Both the position numbers and the translations under genes were made by a program. Below, piece after piece: positions 11,687 to 24,040 of a stretch of 64,000 nucleotides of DNA (the stretch's first letter is position 1; every line of letters begins with the position of its first letter). The notes under the pieces are model-generated. The model was not told the origin of the DNA and ran no database searches. It saw nothing but the letters and a program-made list of their open reading frames with translations. Source of the stretch: Coniella vitis (Eukaryota; Ascomycota; Sordariomycetes; Diaporthales; Schizoparmaceae); assembly GCA_011317545.1 (NCBI GenBank), contig WUJK01000001.1:1713501-1777500 (forward strand), read 5' to 3'.

Positions 11687-12172
11687 TTAGTTGATAAAGA
11701 CGCTCCGATCCCCAGTTGCCCAGATTATCTTAACCTTCCAGTTCTTTAATTTCCACAGGCCGCCGTCGGTCTTATCCTTCACCATGTCGCCCCAGTACAA
11801 AGCCCCCGCCAAGAAGTTAGCAGCGCCTGGCTCCAGGCCCTTGCCGCCATTGTAGTGTTGTGCCAGCGCCGTCGCAGTCACCCATCCTTTGGTGTCGCCA
11901 TCCACGTGCACACGCACATTGGTCACGAGGTGTGTCGTGTCCATCTTGGCGGTCATGTCGTAGAGGCTGGCTGAGATGGCGGGCAGCCCTACCGTTACGT
12001 CGCCGTTGAGGTCAAAGGTGGCATCCAGGGTAAAGGCGGATTCGAACAGCGCCTTGTTATGGGTGTCGAGGCCGTTTACACAGCGATACAATGCGTCGGT
12101 GATACCCTCGCGCGGTGTTAGAGCGGGAGAAATAAATGCGGGGAGTACAGTCATAGTGATAGCTTTCAACAA
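11687..12172 (-). CDS. SnoaL-like (NTF2-fold) domain protein
   Basis: A single uninterrupted frame of about 161 codons. The more likely start is the internal MTVLPAF, seven residues in. Residues 20-150 fit the SnoaL_4/NTF2-like family: an N-terminal helical part (REGITDALYRCVNGLDTHNK), the ALFESAFTLDATFDLNG strand-turn, a mid-domain THLVTNVRVHVDGD strand and a C-terminal LWKLKNWKVKIIWATGD strand. The family makes small cone-shaped alpha+beta barrels that often act as cyclases, isomerases or dehydratases in secondary metabolism; the substrate cannot be read here. The full domain length is present with no signal peptide, so it is probably cytosolic. It stands alone: no polyketide or terpene genes lie near it. 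Its GC-richer, CpA-containing sequence contrasts with the AT-rich surroundings. Confidence 0.8.
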   Translation of the reverse strand: MLKAITMTVLPAFISPALTPREGITDALYRCVNGLDTHNKALFESAFTLDATFDLNGDVTVGLPAISASLYDMTAKMDTTHLVTNVRVHVDGDTKGWVTATALAQHYNGGKGLEPGAANFLAGALYWGDMVKDKTDGGLWKLKNWKVKIIWATGDRSVFIN

Positions 12173-12292
12173 TAGGTGATTGATTGAATGAAGGCGTATT
12201 AGTGTTCGGAGTGGCTGGTGATTTGTTCGTGAATTTTATCGGTCTTTGGAAAGAAGAACTCGACCTTAATAAGCCGAACCTGAAATATGCCT

Positions 12293-12300
12293 GCTTTATA
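12293..12300 (-). promoter_or_regulatory. Candidate TATA box for the SnoaL-like gene
   Basis: The minus strand reads TATAAAGC about 120-130 bases upstream of the start codon. Position and sequence fit a fungal TATA box, but no transcript start is known. Confidence 0.3.
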
Positions 12301-13055
12301 GTCGGTGGTGGAGTTAAGTCGGCCACTTATTCTCCAGGTGGTCCCGGGTCCGAGACGACTTCGGAGGGGCCGGGCTGTATTCTAACCGCCGAAGACCCAC
12401 TCCAAGCGAAACCCAAGCGGAGCCTAACCGCTCTATGATTATTTTTGCTGGCAATCTCGCCCTGTATATCATTGTTATGCCCGTATGGGTTAGCCAGACA
12501 TACCAAATTTGCTGGTATGATAAGGAATTATCTAGCAGACATCTGACGTCAACCCGTCCGAGGCAGATCCTCTGGAATAACTTCCACTAATGCTGGAGCC
12601 TAAAGTAAAGAGCTGTGATAGATCTAAGCGCCGCAAGTATTGAGGATTTCCCGTGGCCAGCAAGATCTAAGAACAGGTTGCCGGTTGTACTGCCCTTGGC
12701 CTAAGCAATTGCAATTCTATAATTTGAATGCCCTCTCGGGTATATAGTTCAAATATATTAGGCTCTCTGGGCGCAGAGTATATAGCCAATTTTGCAGCTG
12801 ATCGGCCGATATTACTCAAGTTCCGCAGCGACGATAAGCTTGGAGAGAGTATATAGGACTCCTAAGAGTGGGTAAGATTTATAGGTGATTTCTCACCAGT
12901 ATAACTTTTTACATATCTCTAGCAAAGTTATTCACCTATTAGAGTGCCAGAATTGGATTTATAGCGCAACGTAAGGGTCGGTGGCGTGCATTAATACCGT
13001 TACTATAGAGTTCACCGATTGCTATCACCGTTTTATTAACCCTAACAATAATTAT
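12301..13055. other. Non-coding stretch upstream of the palindrome
   Basis: No gene recognised. Composition is mixed: a GC-richer first 150 bases, possibly promoter of the SnoaL-like gene, passes into AT-rich sequence. Confidence 0.4.
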
Positions 13056-13083
13056 TAAATGGAACCACCGGTGGTTCCATTTA
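13056..13083. repeat. 28-bp perfect palindrome
   Basis: The two 14-base arms (TAAATGGAACCACC and its reverse complement) meet without a spacer at 13069/13070. Such a sequence could be a protein-binding site, the end of a small inverted-repeat element or a hairpin tip. It sits just before the AT-rich repeat block. Confidence 0.8.
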
Positions 13084-14639
13084 CAAAGTCCCCACAAAAG
13101 TCTCCACTTTTTTCGGACCCCGGTATATAAGGTCCTAGAGAGCGAAAACCTCGAGAACGTTAATAAAAATATACCCCCCTTAGGGGACCCACTTTTCAGC
13201 CCCACCTACCCAAAATCCTTTTTTCTTCTCCGTCTAAAAGAACGTATTTTCTTCTATTATACTACCCCGGGCATCGGAAAGATAAAGGCGCGAGAAAGAA
13301 AAGAAGATTCCGTAATATAGAGAAAAAAAGAAAAAATAAAGAAAAAAAAAAGGAAGAAGAAAGGATATATATCTATTTATTCGTAAAGAATCTTTTTACC
13401 CTTTACTACTATTCTCTTATTTATCTATATATATCTTTCTATAGTATTATTATATATACGTTCTATTTACTATAAGTTGAAAATATAGATAGAAGAGGAA
13501 CGAAGTATCGAAATTATAATATATTTTTATTAGTTATTAATCCTTTTTCAATAAAAGTATTATTATAATAAACTAAAGAATATTTATATAATCTAACTTT
13601 CAGCCTTTACCCTCTTTTCTTATTATAAATACTCGATAATACTATATAATACTATTCTTCTTTTTTAAAAGAGAAATTACTATAAGAAAAAAATAAAAAG
13701 ATTATAATAGAATATAAATAAATACTATATATATCTCTTTCTATATATTCTATATAGTAAATAAATATAGTATATAAATATAGCCTGTTTTTTTTTTCTT
13801 TTCTTTTTTTCTCTAGAAATATAATAGGATTAGTATTTTAATAAGTATTCGTCTTGGAATAATATAAAATATATAGCTAGATTCCTTAGATTTAGGGCTA
13901 TTTAATATACTATTTTTCTTAAACCCTAACCCTAAACCTAGGGCGTTATTCCAGAACTCGCTTAGCCCCGATAAGAACGATAAGAAATTCCAACCCCACT
14001 TAAACCCACTCTTACCCGGGTAGACCCACTAACTTTAACCCTGAATATCTTAACGAATATAAGAGGTATGAAAATATAAATAATATATCTGAATAGCTGG
14101 AATCTAGGGCTTTCGATTAATACCAGATGCACTATTATAGCTATATTATTAGATGTTTTTCTTTCACTATAGTAAAGTTGACTATATAAGTTCGGAAAAA
14201 ATCAGAGTTTTCACCGAAAAGCAAAGTAGTCGAGTCGTTTCGACGGCCGACTACGATGCTAGAAGTTCCGTGTTCGAGTGTGACGTCGGGGAAACTGCTG
14301 GTGAGTTTTTCTGATAATCATGAGTGGGTTATATAGTATTAAATTATAGTATAACTAGAAGGGTTGGCCGCGTAATGGTGTAATGCCCCTGCTCGATAGA
14401 ACGGTTGTGGGAATATATATATAAAGTTTAACCGCAGAGTATATATATATATATACAAAGTTTAGCCGCAGAGTATATATAATCGTCCTATTGGGCAGGG
14501 TTAAAGGGCTTATATAAATAGCCCCTAGTCACCTCGAATACGGAATTTCTTTTTTTAAAAAATAAAAAAAGACTAAGTTTTTTTATTATATTATTTATTT
14601 TCTATAAGTCTTTTATTAATATTATTATAAATCTATCTA
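13084..14639. other. Very AT-rich block with a short telomere-like tract
   Basis: Long A/T runs, with almost no CpA or TpG in much of it. A short telomere-like tract lies at 13919-13941. Around 14400-14480 a short unit ending in CCGCAGAGTATATATA is repeated. The segment 14210-14310 is less mutated and loosely tRNA-like, but I could not fold it. No gene. Confidence 0.5.
13919..13941. repeat. Short interstitial telomere-like repeat (CCCTAA strand)
   Basis: Three degenerate units of the kind (C)CCTAA are read on the plus strand. Filamentous fungi use TTAGGG telomeres, so this is the complementary strand. Confidence 0.55.
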
Positions 14640-17100
14640 TATATATTACTCTAAATCTTATATTCTTATTACTCTAACCCTTTCTACGCCTTATACTCTA
14701 AGTCTTATACTCTAGTTACCCTAAACCTCTCTATACTATTTACTCTTTTTTACTCTAAGTCTCGTACTCTAATTACCCTAGACCTCTCTATACTATTTAC
14801 TATTTTTTACTCTAAGTCTTATACTCTAGTTACCTTAGACCTCTCTATGCCTTTTACTCTTTTTTACTCTATATCTCGTACTCTAATTACCCTAGACCTT
14901 TCTATACTTTTTACTCTCTTTTACTCTAAGTCTCGTACTCTAGTTACCTTAGACCTTTCTACGCCTTTTACTCTAAGTCTCGTACTCTAATTACCCTAGA
15001 CCTCTCTATACTATTTATTATTTTTTACTCTAAGTCTTATACTCTAGTTACCCTAAACCTTTCTATACTTTTTATACCTATTTACTCTAAGTCTTATACT
15101 CTAGTTACCTTAGACCTCTCTATGCCTTTTACTCTTTTTTACTCTATATCTCGTACTCTAATTACCCTAGACCTTTCTATACTTTTTACTCTCTTTTACT
15201 CTAAGTCTCGTACTCTAGTTACCTTAGACCTTTCTACGCCTTTTACTCTAAGTCTCGTACTCTAATTACCCTAGACCTCTCTATACTATTTATTATTTTT
15301 TACTCTAAGTCTTATACTCTAGTTACCCTAAACCTTTCTATACTTTTTATACCTATTTACTCTAAGTCTTATACTCTAGTTACCTTAGACCTCTCTATAC
15401 TATTTACTCTTTTTTACTCTAAGTCTCGTACTCTAATTACCCTAGACCTCTCTATACTATTTACTATTTTTTACTCTAAGTCTTATACTCTAGTTACCTT
15501 AGACCTCTCTATACCTTTTACTCTTTTTTACTCTATATCTCGTACTCTAATTACCCTAGACCTTTCTATACTTTTTACTCTCTTTTACTCTAAGTCTCGT
15601 ACTCTAATTACCCTAGACCTTTCTATGCTTTTTACTCTCTTTTACTCTAAGTCTCGTACTCTAGTTACCTTAGACCTCTCTACGCCTTTTAATTTTTTTA
15701 CTCTAAGTCTCGTACTTTAGTTACCCTAGACCTCTCTATACCGTTTACTCCTTTTTACTCTAAATCTCGTACTCTAGTTACCCTAGACCTTTCTACGCCC
15801 TTTACTCCTTTTTATTCTAAGTCTCGTACTCTAGTTACCCTAGACCTTTCTATGCTTTTTACTCTCTTTTACTCTAAGTCTCGTACTCTAGTTACCTTAG
15901 ACCTCTCTACGCCTTTTAATTTTTTTACTCTAAGTCTCGTACTTTAGTTACCCTAGACCTTTCTATACTATATTTTATACCTTAGTTGCCCTAGATCTCT
16001 CTACGCCTCTTACTCCTTTTTACTCTAAGTCTCGTACTCTAGTTACCCTTAACCTCTCTATACCGTTTACTCCTTTTTACTCTAAGTCTCGTACTCTAGT
16101 TACCTTAGACCTTTCTACGCCTTTTACTCTTTTTTACTCTAAGTCTCGTACTCTAGTTACCTTAGACCTCTCTATACTTTTTACTCTTTTTTACTCTAAG
16201 TCTCGTACTCTAATTACCCTAGACCTCTCTACGCCCTTTACTCCTTTTTATTCTAAGTCTCGTACTCTAGTTACCCTAGACCTTTCTATGCTTTTTACTC
16301 TCTTTTACTCTAAGTCTCGTACTCTAGTTACCTTAGACCTCTCTACGCCTTTTAATTCTTTTACTCTAAGTCTCGTACTTTAGTTTCCCTAGACCTCTCT
16401 ATACTATATCTTATACCCTAGTTGCCCTAGATCTCTCTACGCCTCTTACTCCTTTTTACTCTAAGTCTCGTACTCTAATTACCCTAGACCTCTCTACGCT
16501 TTTTACTATTTTTTACTCTAAGTCTCGTATTCTAGTTACCCTAGACCTCTCTATACTATTTACTCTTTTTTACTCTAAGTCTCGTACTCTCGTTACCCTA
16601 AACCTCTCTACGCTATATCTTATACCCTAGTTACCTTAGATCTCTCTACACCTTTTATACTTTTTTACTCTAAGTATTGCACTCTAATCACCCTAGACCT
16701 CTCTATACTATATCTTATACTCTAGTTACCCTAGACCTCTTTACGTCTTTTACTCTTTTTTACTCTAAGTCTTATACTCTAGTTACCTTAGACCTCTTTA
16801 CGCTTTTTATTCTTTATTCGTCTTAGTCTTATACATTAGTTACCCTAGACCTTTCTATACTATTTACTCTTTTTTACTCTAAGTCCTATACTTTAGTTAC
16901 CTTAGACCTCTTTACGCTCTTTATTCTTTATTCCTCTTAGTCTCGTACTCTAGTTACCCTAGACCTCTTTATACTTCTTATTCTCTATTCCTCTAAGTCT
17001 TATATTCTAATTACCCTAGACCTCTCTACGCTTTTTACTCTTTTTTACTCTAAGTCTCGTACTCTAGTTACCCTAGACTTCTCTATTTAACTTACCTTAG
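14640..17100. repeat. Tandem array, about 57-bp unit, roughly 40 copies
   Basis: The unit reads approximately TTTTTACTCTAAGTCTCGTA, then CTCTAGTTACCCTAGACCTC and TCTATACTATTTACTC. Copies differ mostly by C/T transitions and small length changes. A higher-order duplication is visible: about 275 bases starting near 14846 recur from about 15121. The strand is strongly pyrimidine-rich. Each unit carries ACCCTAG or ACCTTAG, one base off the telomere unit. No coding potential. Confidence 0.9.
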
Positions 17101-17529
17101 ACTATCCCTCTTATATTAATATATAAATCCTTTACTAAAACCTTCCAAATTCTAGGTATTATTTATTTTTTTAAATTTTTCTTTTCGGCTTTACCCTAAC
17201 CCTTAACTATATTACGTAATATATATATATATAACCTTATATATATTTTTATTAATTTCTTTCTGATTTTTTATATATATTTTAAAGTAATATAACTTAA
17301 AAACTCGCCGAGTTACCCTAGTGCATGCGTGGGGGTAGATGCGTACTACGACGTGAGCCCGATTTTTTGAAAATCCCATATAAATGAATTTGTCGGCAAC
17401 TCTAAATATGCTCACGAGCCTACCCTAGCGTGCTAGGAGGTAAACTAATGTCGGAGGGTATATAAGGAGGGAAAAAAAAAACCTCCGGAGGGCTTGATAA
17501 AAAAAAAATCTATATATATATATATATAT
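17101..17529. other. Spacer between arrays with a less mutated island
   Basis: AT-rich ends surround a segment at about 17310-17455 that keeps CpA, TpG and normal GC content. The island has no convincing gene. A TA dinucleotide run lies at about 17512-17532. Confidence 0.5.
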
Positions 17530-18514
17530 ATACGTATATATAGCTATATGCTATAGGCTATTTAGAAGGTTGTAGAGCCTCTATAGCTACCTACCGTACT
17601 ATATTCTATCGACTTTATAGAAGGTTCCAGAGCCTCTAAGGTCTATTACCGTACGTTACTCTAGGGGCTTTATATACCCTAAAAAATCAACTATCGACTA
17701 TATAAAAGGTTGTAGAGCCTCTATAGCCACCTACCGCACTATATTCTATCGACTTTATAGAAGGTTCTAGAGCCTCTAAGGTCTATTACCGCACGTTACT
17801 CTAGGGGCTTTATATACCCTAAAAAATTAACTATCGACTATATAGAAGGTTGTAGAGCCTCTATAGTCTATTACCGTACTCTACTCTAGGGGCTTTATAT
17901 ACCCTAAAAATCGATTATCGACTATATAGAAGGTTCTAAAGCCTTTATAGTTTATTACCGCACTTTACTCTAGGGGCTTTATATACCCTAAAAAAACTAC
18001 TATCGACTTTCTAGAAGGTTCTAAAGCCTTTAAAGTCTACTACTTATCGACTTTATAGAAGGTTCTATAGCCTCTAAGGTCTATTACCGCACTCTACTCT
18101 AGGGGCTTTATATACCCTAAAAATCGACTATCGACTATATAGAAGGTTGCAGAGCCTCTATACCTACCTACCGTACTATATTCTATCGACTTTATAGAAG
18201 GTTCTAAAGCCTCTAAGGTCTATTACCGTATATTACTCTAGGGGCTTTATATACCCTAAAAAATCAACTATCGACTATATAGAAGGTTCTAAAGCCTCTA
18301 TAGTTTATTACCGCATTTTACTCTAGGGGCTTTATATACCCTAAAAAAACTACTATCGACTTTCTAGAAGGTTCTAAAGCCTCTAAAGTCTACTACCTAT
18401 CGACTTTATAGAAGGTTCTATAGCCTCTAAGGTCTATTACCGCGCTTTACTCTAGGGGCTTTATATACCCTAAAAAATCAACTATCGACTTTATAGAAGG
18501 TTTTATAGCCTCTA
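17530..18514. repeat. Tandem array of compound units before the first helicase relic
   Basis: Two alternating modules recur: one reading CTATCGACTATATAGAAGGT plus TGTAGAGCCTCTA, the other reading CTCTAGGGGCTTTATATACC plus CTAAAAAATC. The compound unit is about 110-170 bases, with at least seven rounds. The array ends exactly where the helicase frame begins, so it may once have been the promoter region of that gene. Confidence 0.85.
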
Positions 18515-21500
18515 AAGTTTAAGATAGAGTCCTCTATACTTAGCTCTAAAAAGGGGAGCGAATATTCCTTTCGCTTCCTATATTACCTTCCGAAATATAG
18601 GCTTATTATATGCCCTATTTGCCAAACAGCTATTATATATAGCCGGCTTAGAAAGCATTTAAATAGCTAGCCGCATTCGATTATAAATAAAGCTATTAAA
18701 GCCGAATATATGCCCTAGGCTTTAAGTTTAGAAGGCTTAATCCAAACGGAAGACGAATTAAAGGATTTTAATACTTTTCCTACTAAAGAAGAGCTACCTA
18801 TTCGGGGGTTAGGGCTAGAAATAGGCTATAAATGCTTAGAATGCGTATTTCTTACACCTGAAAAATCAAGTATAAAAAAGCATATCCAAAAAAGCTATAG
18901 CTTAAATTCTATAGGACGTCCTAAGAATAAAGCTAAAAAGCTTTATAAATCTCGGATTAATATCCAACGATTCTTTAAAGGAGGCTTAAAAAGTTCTTAT
19001 TTTTAGGTTTAGAAGGTTTCTAAAAGAAAGGGTATAGGTGATTTAGGGTTAAACTCTACCCCTAAAGATCCTTCCTATCTTAGGGATCCTTCTAGCCCTA
19101 GGGTTACCGTTAGCCCTAGGGTTACTCCTAGCCCTAACCCCGAAGCGAATATTATTACTAACCCTATAGAATCTATAGAAGGGTCGATTCTAAACCAGGC
19201 CTCTAGTTTCTCTACTAGCGCTATTAATAATACTATAATCGCAACTAGTAGTATTATTAGTAGCCCTATTCAGATTCCTAGAACTAAGCGGAATAAGCCC
19301 TTTCTATTAAATTCTCGACGAATTTCAGATTCTAGCTCTTCTAAAGAGCCATTTACTTCTATAGTAAATAGGCCGTTTATTAGAAGAAACCAGAGAGTTA
19401 TTCTTTCGTCGTCTAGTAATAGCGATTCCGAGGGGTCTAATAGCGCTCCGAATAGCTCTAAATCTATAGATTTAACTACTTTTACTTCGAAAGCTAAATC
19501 TATTCGCTTTAAATCCGATATATCTATTCGCGATTTAAACGAAAAAGACGGTCCAAATCCCTAGTTACAGAAGCTAGGGGTTATAAACCATCTAAAGCAG
19601 AGCTCGTTACCGAAAGCTAAATTAATAGCGCTATTAGACCCTTATAAGCCTTCTTTAGTAGGGGAAGCTATTCTAGAAGACTCTAAATTCCAAGGAAGGG
19701 GTCTTTTAAAGGTTTATTCTTCTATAGACCGGCTTATTCTCGAGGGTAAAAAGCTAGTAAACGGGGGGCTTATTCCGAGAGTAACCTTATTAGAGTTAAA
19801 TCGTCGAAGCTTTAAAAAAGAGCCTAAAAAGCCTTTTATTTTCTCGTATATCCCTAGAACAGTCTAACGATATAAGCTCGTTTATAAACGGCTTTTAAGC
19901 TATTTATTTCGATCTTTCGATTTAGAGGATTCCGAAAGGCTCCCTTTTATTCTATCGAATAAGCAAAAAGAAGCTATAGAGGGCTTAAAACTATCGATAG
20001 GGGCGATATATCGAGGAATTCCCTCGAATTCGTCTTCGAGTAATTTAGAATCGTTAGAAGTAATAGCTTTATTCCAGAAGCTAAATTCTTCCGTTTTAAA
20101 TCTACTTATTACCTTACTTTCCGAGCCTATCGAAGGAGGCGAATATACTAGTATTATTATTAGTTATATAGCTATTTTGCATATTCGATAGGATAATACC
20201 TGGGAAAAGCTAGAGGTTATAACGCCTTTTATATCCGCTATTATTTCGTTTGCCCGGGTCTTTATTTTATTATTTTATTATAATAAATACGAAGAGAATA
20301 TCTAGGGTTTAATAGAGAATAGCGGTTATACGGAAGTATTAGCTAGGTGCGAAGCTATACCTCTTTGGATTATTCTAAGGGGCTTAAATATCCTCTATTC
20401 GGTTCCTATTATCGGGCCTCGAATTATTCCTTATCTAGCAAATATTCGATCGTACGGGCTTACTATTATTAATAATACTATTAAGCCCGGAGGTATTATC
20501 TGGGATAATAATACCTTAATATATAAGGATATTCGTCTCGATCTACCCTCTTTATAAGAGGCTATTCGATACGGAATTCAAAAATCTTAGAGGGCCCTTA
20601 ATACCCTATTATATATTAACGAATCTGAATATAAAGGCTCGAATATTCTAGAATATTATAGAGAAAACCTCCTACCGATTCCCTAGGATTCTCTTACCGA
20701 TAATTATAATAATAGTATTATAGGCTATTCTTTTATAAACGACCTTTTAGAGGCACCTCGTTATAAGTATAAGAACTGGCTTATTACGAAGATTTCTTCG
20801 AATAGGCGGCTTAAAAAAGCCTAGTTTCTAACTTATCGTTTAGATTACTTTAGTAAGCCGAGCCTTTTAGAAGGTCGACGCTATATTAAATTAATTTCGA
20901 GCTTTTTAGAGGGTTTAGCGGTATTAGTCTATTTAACCGGCGGGCAGCCTCCTCGCGGCCCCGAAGCCCTTTCGATTCGCTTTCGAAACGGGGATAACAA
21001 AGGGCTTCGAAATCTATTTCTCGATAGGGGCTTAATAACCCTTATAACAGATTATTATAAAGGGTATAATAGATCCGGGCTTTTAAAGGTTATATACCGC
21101 TTTATTCCTCGAGAAATCTCGGAACTTCTTTTATATTATTTACTATTAGTCCTACCTTTCTTCGAGGATTTACAGGCTAATATAGATAATATAAAGAAAT
21201 TTAGCGATAAAATCTGGCCTATTAAGTCTATAGAGGGTATAGAGAAAGGCGAAAACTCTAGTAGTTTCGAGGATACGGATACCGAAAAAGAAACCTCTTC
21301 CTTCCAGCTACCTTATTTTAATTCGTCGAAAATAACTAGGGGGCTAGGGCTATTATTTTCTGAATCTATAGGGTAGAAAATAACCCTAAGCTAGTGGAGG
21401 CATATATCTATAGCTCTTTCGAGACGGTATATAACTTCGAACGAAATAGGGGAGTTAATAGTTAATACGGAAGGCTTTGGAAACGATAGCGAAGGGTTTA

Positions 21501-24040
21501 TTTAGAGCGATTCCTCGAACGATCTTATAGAGGATTTATAAGCCGCCCACTGTTCTAAAATCGCGAATAATATATACGGCCGTCTATTAGAATCAGGGCC
21601 GTATATAGACCCTTCGAAAAAGGAAGCCTTTCGACGTTATTCTATAAGCTGGCATAAGCTATTAGGATTTAACGATATTAACCTCGCTATAACTCCCCTA
21701 ACCCTAACCTCTTTTAAGAGAAAAGCCGAAACCTTTTTAGAAAAAGAGAATAATAAAGTTCGAGAAAGCTGTTTACGAGATTTATAGTCTATAAACTTAA
21801 ATAACGAACTTAAAGCGTTACTAGGGCCGAACGCTATATTCCGAGGACCGTAATATACTATAATAAAGGCTATTATCTCGAATAAAAGCCCTATTCTAGC
21901 TATATTAGGTACGGGAATAGGTAAAAGTCTTTTATTCTTTTTACCTGCTTTCTCTTCGAAGGGGGGGGTTTCTATCGTTCTAGCCCCTTTAGTTACGTTA
22001 GTAAACGATTTATATAAAAGGGCTATAGCGTTCGGGATACTATCTATTATCTAGGATAATAATAAGCCTTTCGAAGCGGAGAAAATTATCTTTTTAACGC
22101 CTGAAAAAGCCTTATTTCCTTCGTTTCAGACCCTTCTCGCCCAGCTTATCTATTCGAAGCGCTTAGACCGTATTATATTCGACGAATGCGATAGTCTTTT
22201 AGAAGGAAATAGCCGTTATAGGCCCGCCTTTCTATAAATAGGGGAAATAATTAAGTTTGGAATCCAAACTATTTATTTAACGGCTACTTTACCTCCTTAT
22301 AAAGAAAGCTATTTTTTCGAAAGGGCTTTTATCGATCCTTCTAACGATAACCCGCTTATCTTCCGATTACCTACGAGTAATCCGAATATAGCGTATTCCG
22401 TAACTCGGCTTAAAATATCGAATAAACGGTATATAAACGCTGAAAAACGGAAGGCTTTATTAATAAGTTATTTAAACTTTATATTAAAAGATAACTTATC
22501 CTCCGATTCGAAGGCTTTAATCTTCTGCTCTACGAAGAAAGAGGTTATCGAATTACGGGATACCCTTAATAGCTTAGCACTCTATAGTAATATAGACGAA
22601 GTCGAGGGTATTAATAAAAGCGAGGTTATCGATATCTTTTCGTCGAATATTCCGAATAATCGCTATTATTTCGGAGGCCGCGTTCTAATCGGAACGAGTA
22701 CTATAGGTCGAGGGCTCGATATTCCGAATATCCGCTATATTTTCTATATAGGAGGCCGTTTCTCTATAGAGGATTATAAGCAGCAAACGGGGAGAGGGGC
22801 TCGAAACGGAGGGAGCTGTAAAGCTATTATAATCGATAATAAGCAGTTTCTAAATTCTAGCGGATCGATCGATAATTTAGCGAAATTTAGCCTTAAAGAT
22901 TATATTAATCGAAAGGTTTGCCGTCGAATTATTCTCGATTCCGTTTTAAACGGTAGAGAAAATCGTATATCCTGCGAAATAGGGGAATTACCCTACGATA
23001 TATACTTTTTCCGAGCTATAAAGGGTCCCCTAGGGTATATTATCGATCCGGAAGCCGAAGCCCCCTTAGAGAATAGGGCTCGAATAATAGAAGCGGATAA
23101 AGTAAATAGCCCTATTTTATTAGAAAGTTCTAGTAATTCGTCTAAGTCTATAGCTATATATAGGGACGAACCTATAGCTTCTAATAATAATAGGAATATC
23201 GAAATATCCCCTATTATTAACGTAAAGAGAGGCTTAATAAGCGAAGGGGCTTTAGAAGGTATAAATCCTCGAGACCCTTCTATAGAATCGGATATTCTAA
23301 GCTTATCGAGTCGGAATACGTTAGACGGCTATATAGACGATAACGAGGATATTTCGGATACGGATTTATTAAATATCGAGCAAACTATCTCGAATCGATC
23401 GAAGGCTATAACGGAGCGAATTATTACGAATAAACGAACGTTTTCTTATAATATAGAGCGGTTTATTTCGTATACGGTTCCTGAAATTCGGAAACTTAAT
23501 AGCTGCTCGTTTTGCTATTTAAGTCGGCCGTTTTCGAAAATACGCCCTATTCGAGAAAAGTACTCTTTAATCGACTGCCCGTTATTAAATACCGATTCGA
23601 ATTATTCTCGGATAAAAGAATTCTTTACCGCTCTTAAAGAATTTATATCGTCTAGCCGGTTCGAGCCTTATAGTGGCTGTAATCGCTGTTATATACCTTT
23701 TACCCTCTGCGATCGCTGGGAGGAGGAGGAGATAGGAACTTTCCGAATTCGGAAAGGGAAGGAAACGGAAGGGTATTTTTTCGAAGAGATCTTTCTCGAA
23801 TATTCGGCGGTAACTCTCTTCTATTCTCCGTTACGCCGAAATCGAGAATATAGGATTCTTTACGAAAGAGAGTTAGAAGGGATAGGGTATACGGTAACGA
23901 AATTCTGCTATAGCCCGATATTTCCGTTACGGGAAATAACGCGAAGGGAGAAGGAGGGGGATCTCGAAGGGTCGAAGTTATTCTTTTTTATTTTACGATT
24001 ATATTCGAAACTCGGAGAGAAAGGGCCGTTATTTCTTTAA
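18515..24040 (+). pseudogene. Telomere-linked RecQ-like helicase, RIP-inactivated (relic 1)
   Basis: One plus-strand frame runs for about 1,840 codons with no frameshift; it is broken by about 20 stops, all TAG or TAA. N-terminal zinc-finger-like pairs are CPIC at 18611-18622 with a following RLRKHL, and KCLEC near 18830. A Ser-rich linker follows. The family block LTGGQPPRGPEALS lies at about 20935-20975. The helicase core has Walker A GTGIGKS (21908-21930), DECD box (22181-22192), TATLP motif III, TSTIGRGLDIP motif V (about 22690-22730) and QQTGRGAR motif VI (22781-22804). A C-terminal CSFC...CNRC cluster follows, and TAA ends it at 24038-24040. RecQ proteins unwind DNA; subtelomeric copies occur in several fungi. 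Nearly every CpA and TpG is gone while CpG is kept, which is the RIP mark. The true start is unknown. It is certainly not translated as it stands. Confidence 0.85.

Noticed and set aside
14210..14310. Possible tRNA (TAGTCGAGTCG A-box-like, GTTCGAGTGTG B-box-like)
   Set aside because: B box departs from consensus and I could not form acceptor or anticodon stems.
1956..17400. A shared 14-base string (AATTTGTCGGCAAC) at 1956-1969 and 17387-17400
   Set aside because: Several 14-base matches are expected by chance in 64 kb, and the flanks do not align.
14640..18514. CRISPR array
   Set aside because: Repeats are contiguous and spacer-free, units vary by transitions, and the genome is eukaryotic.
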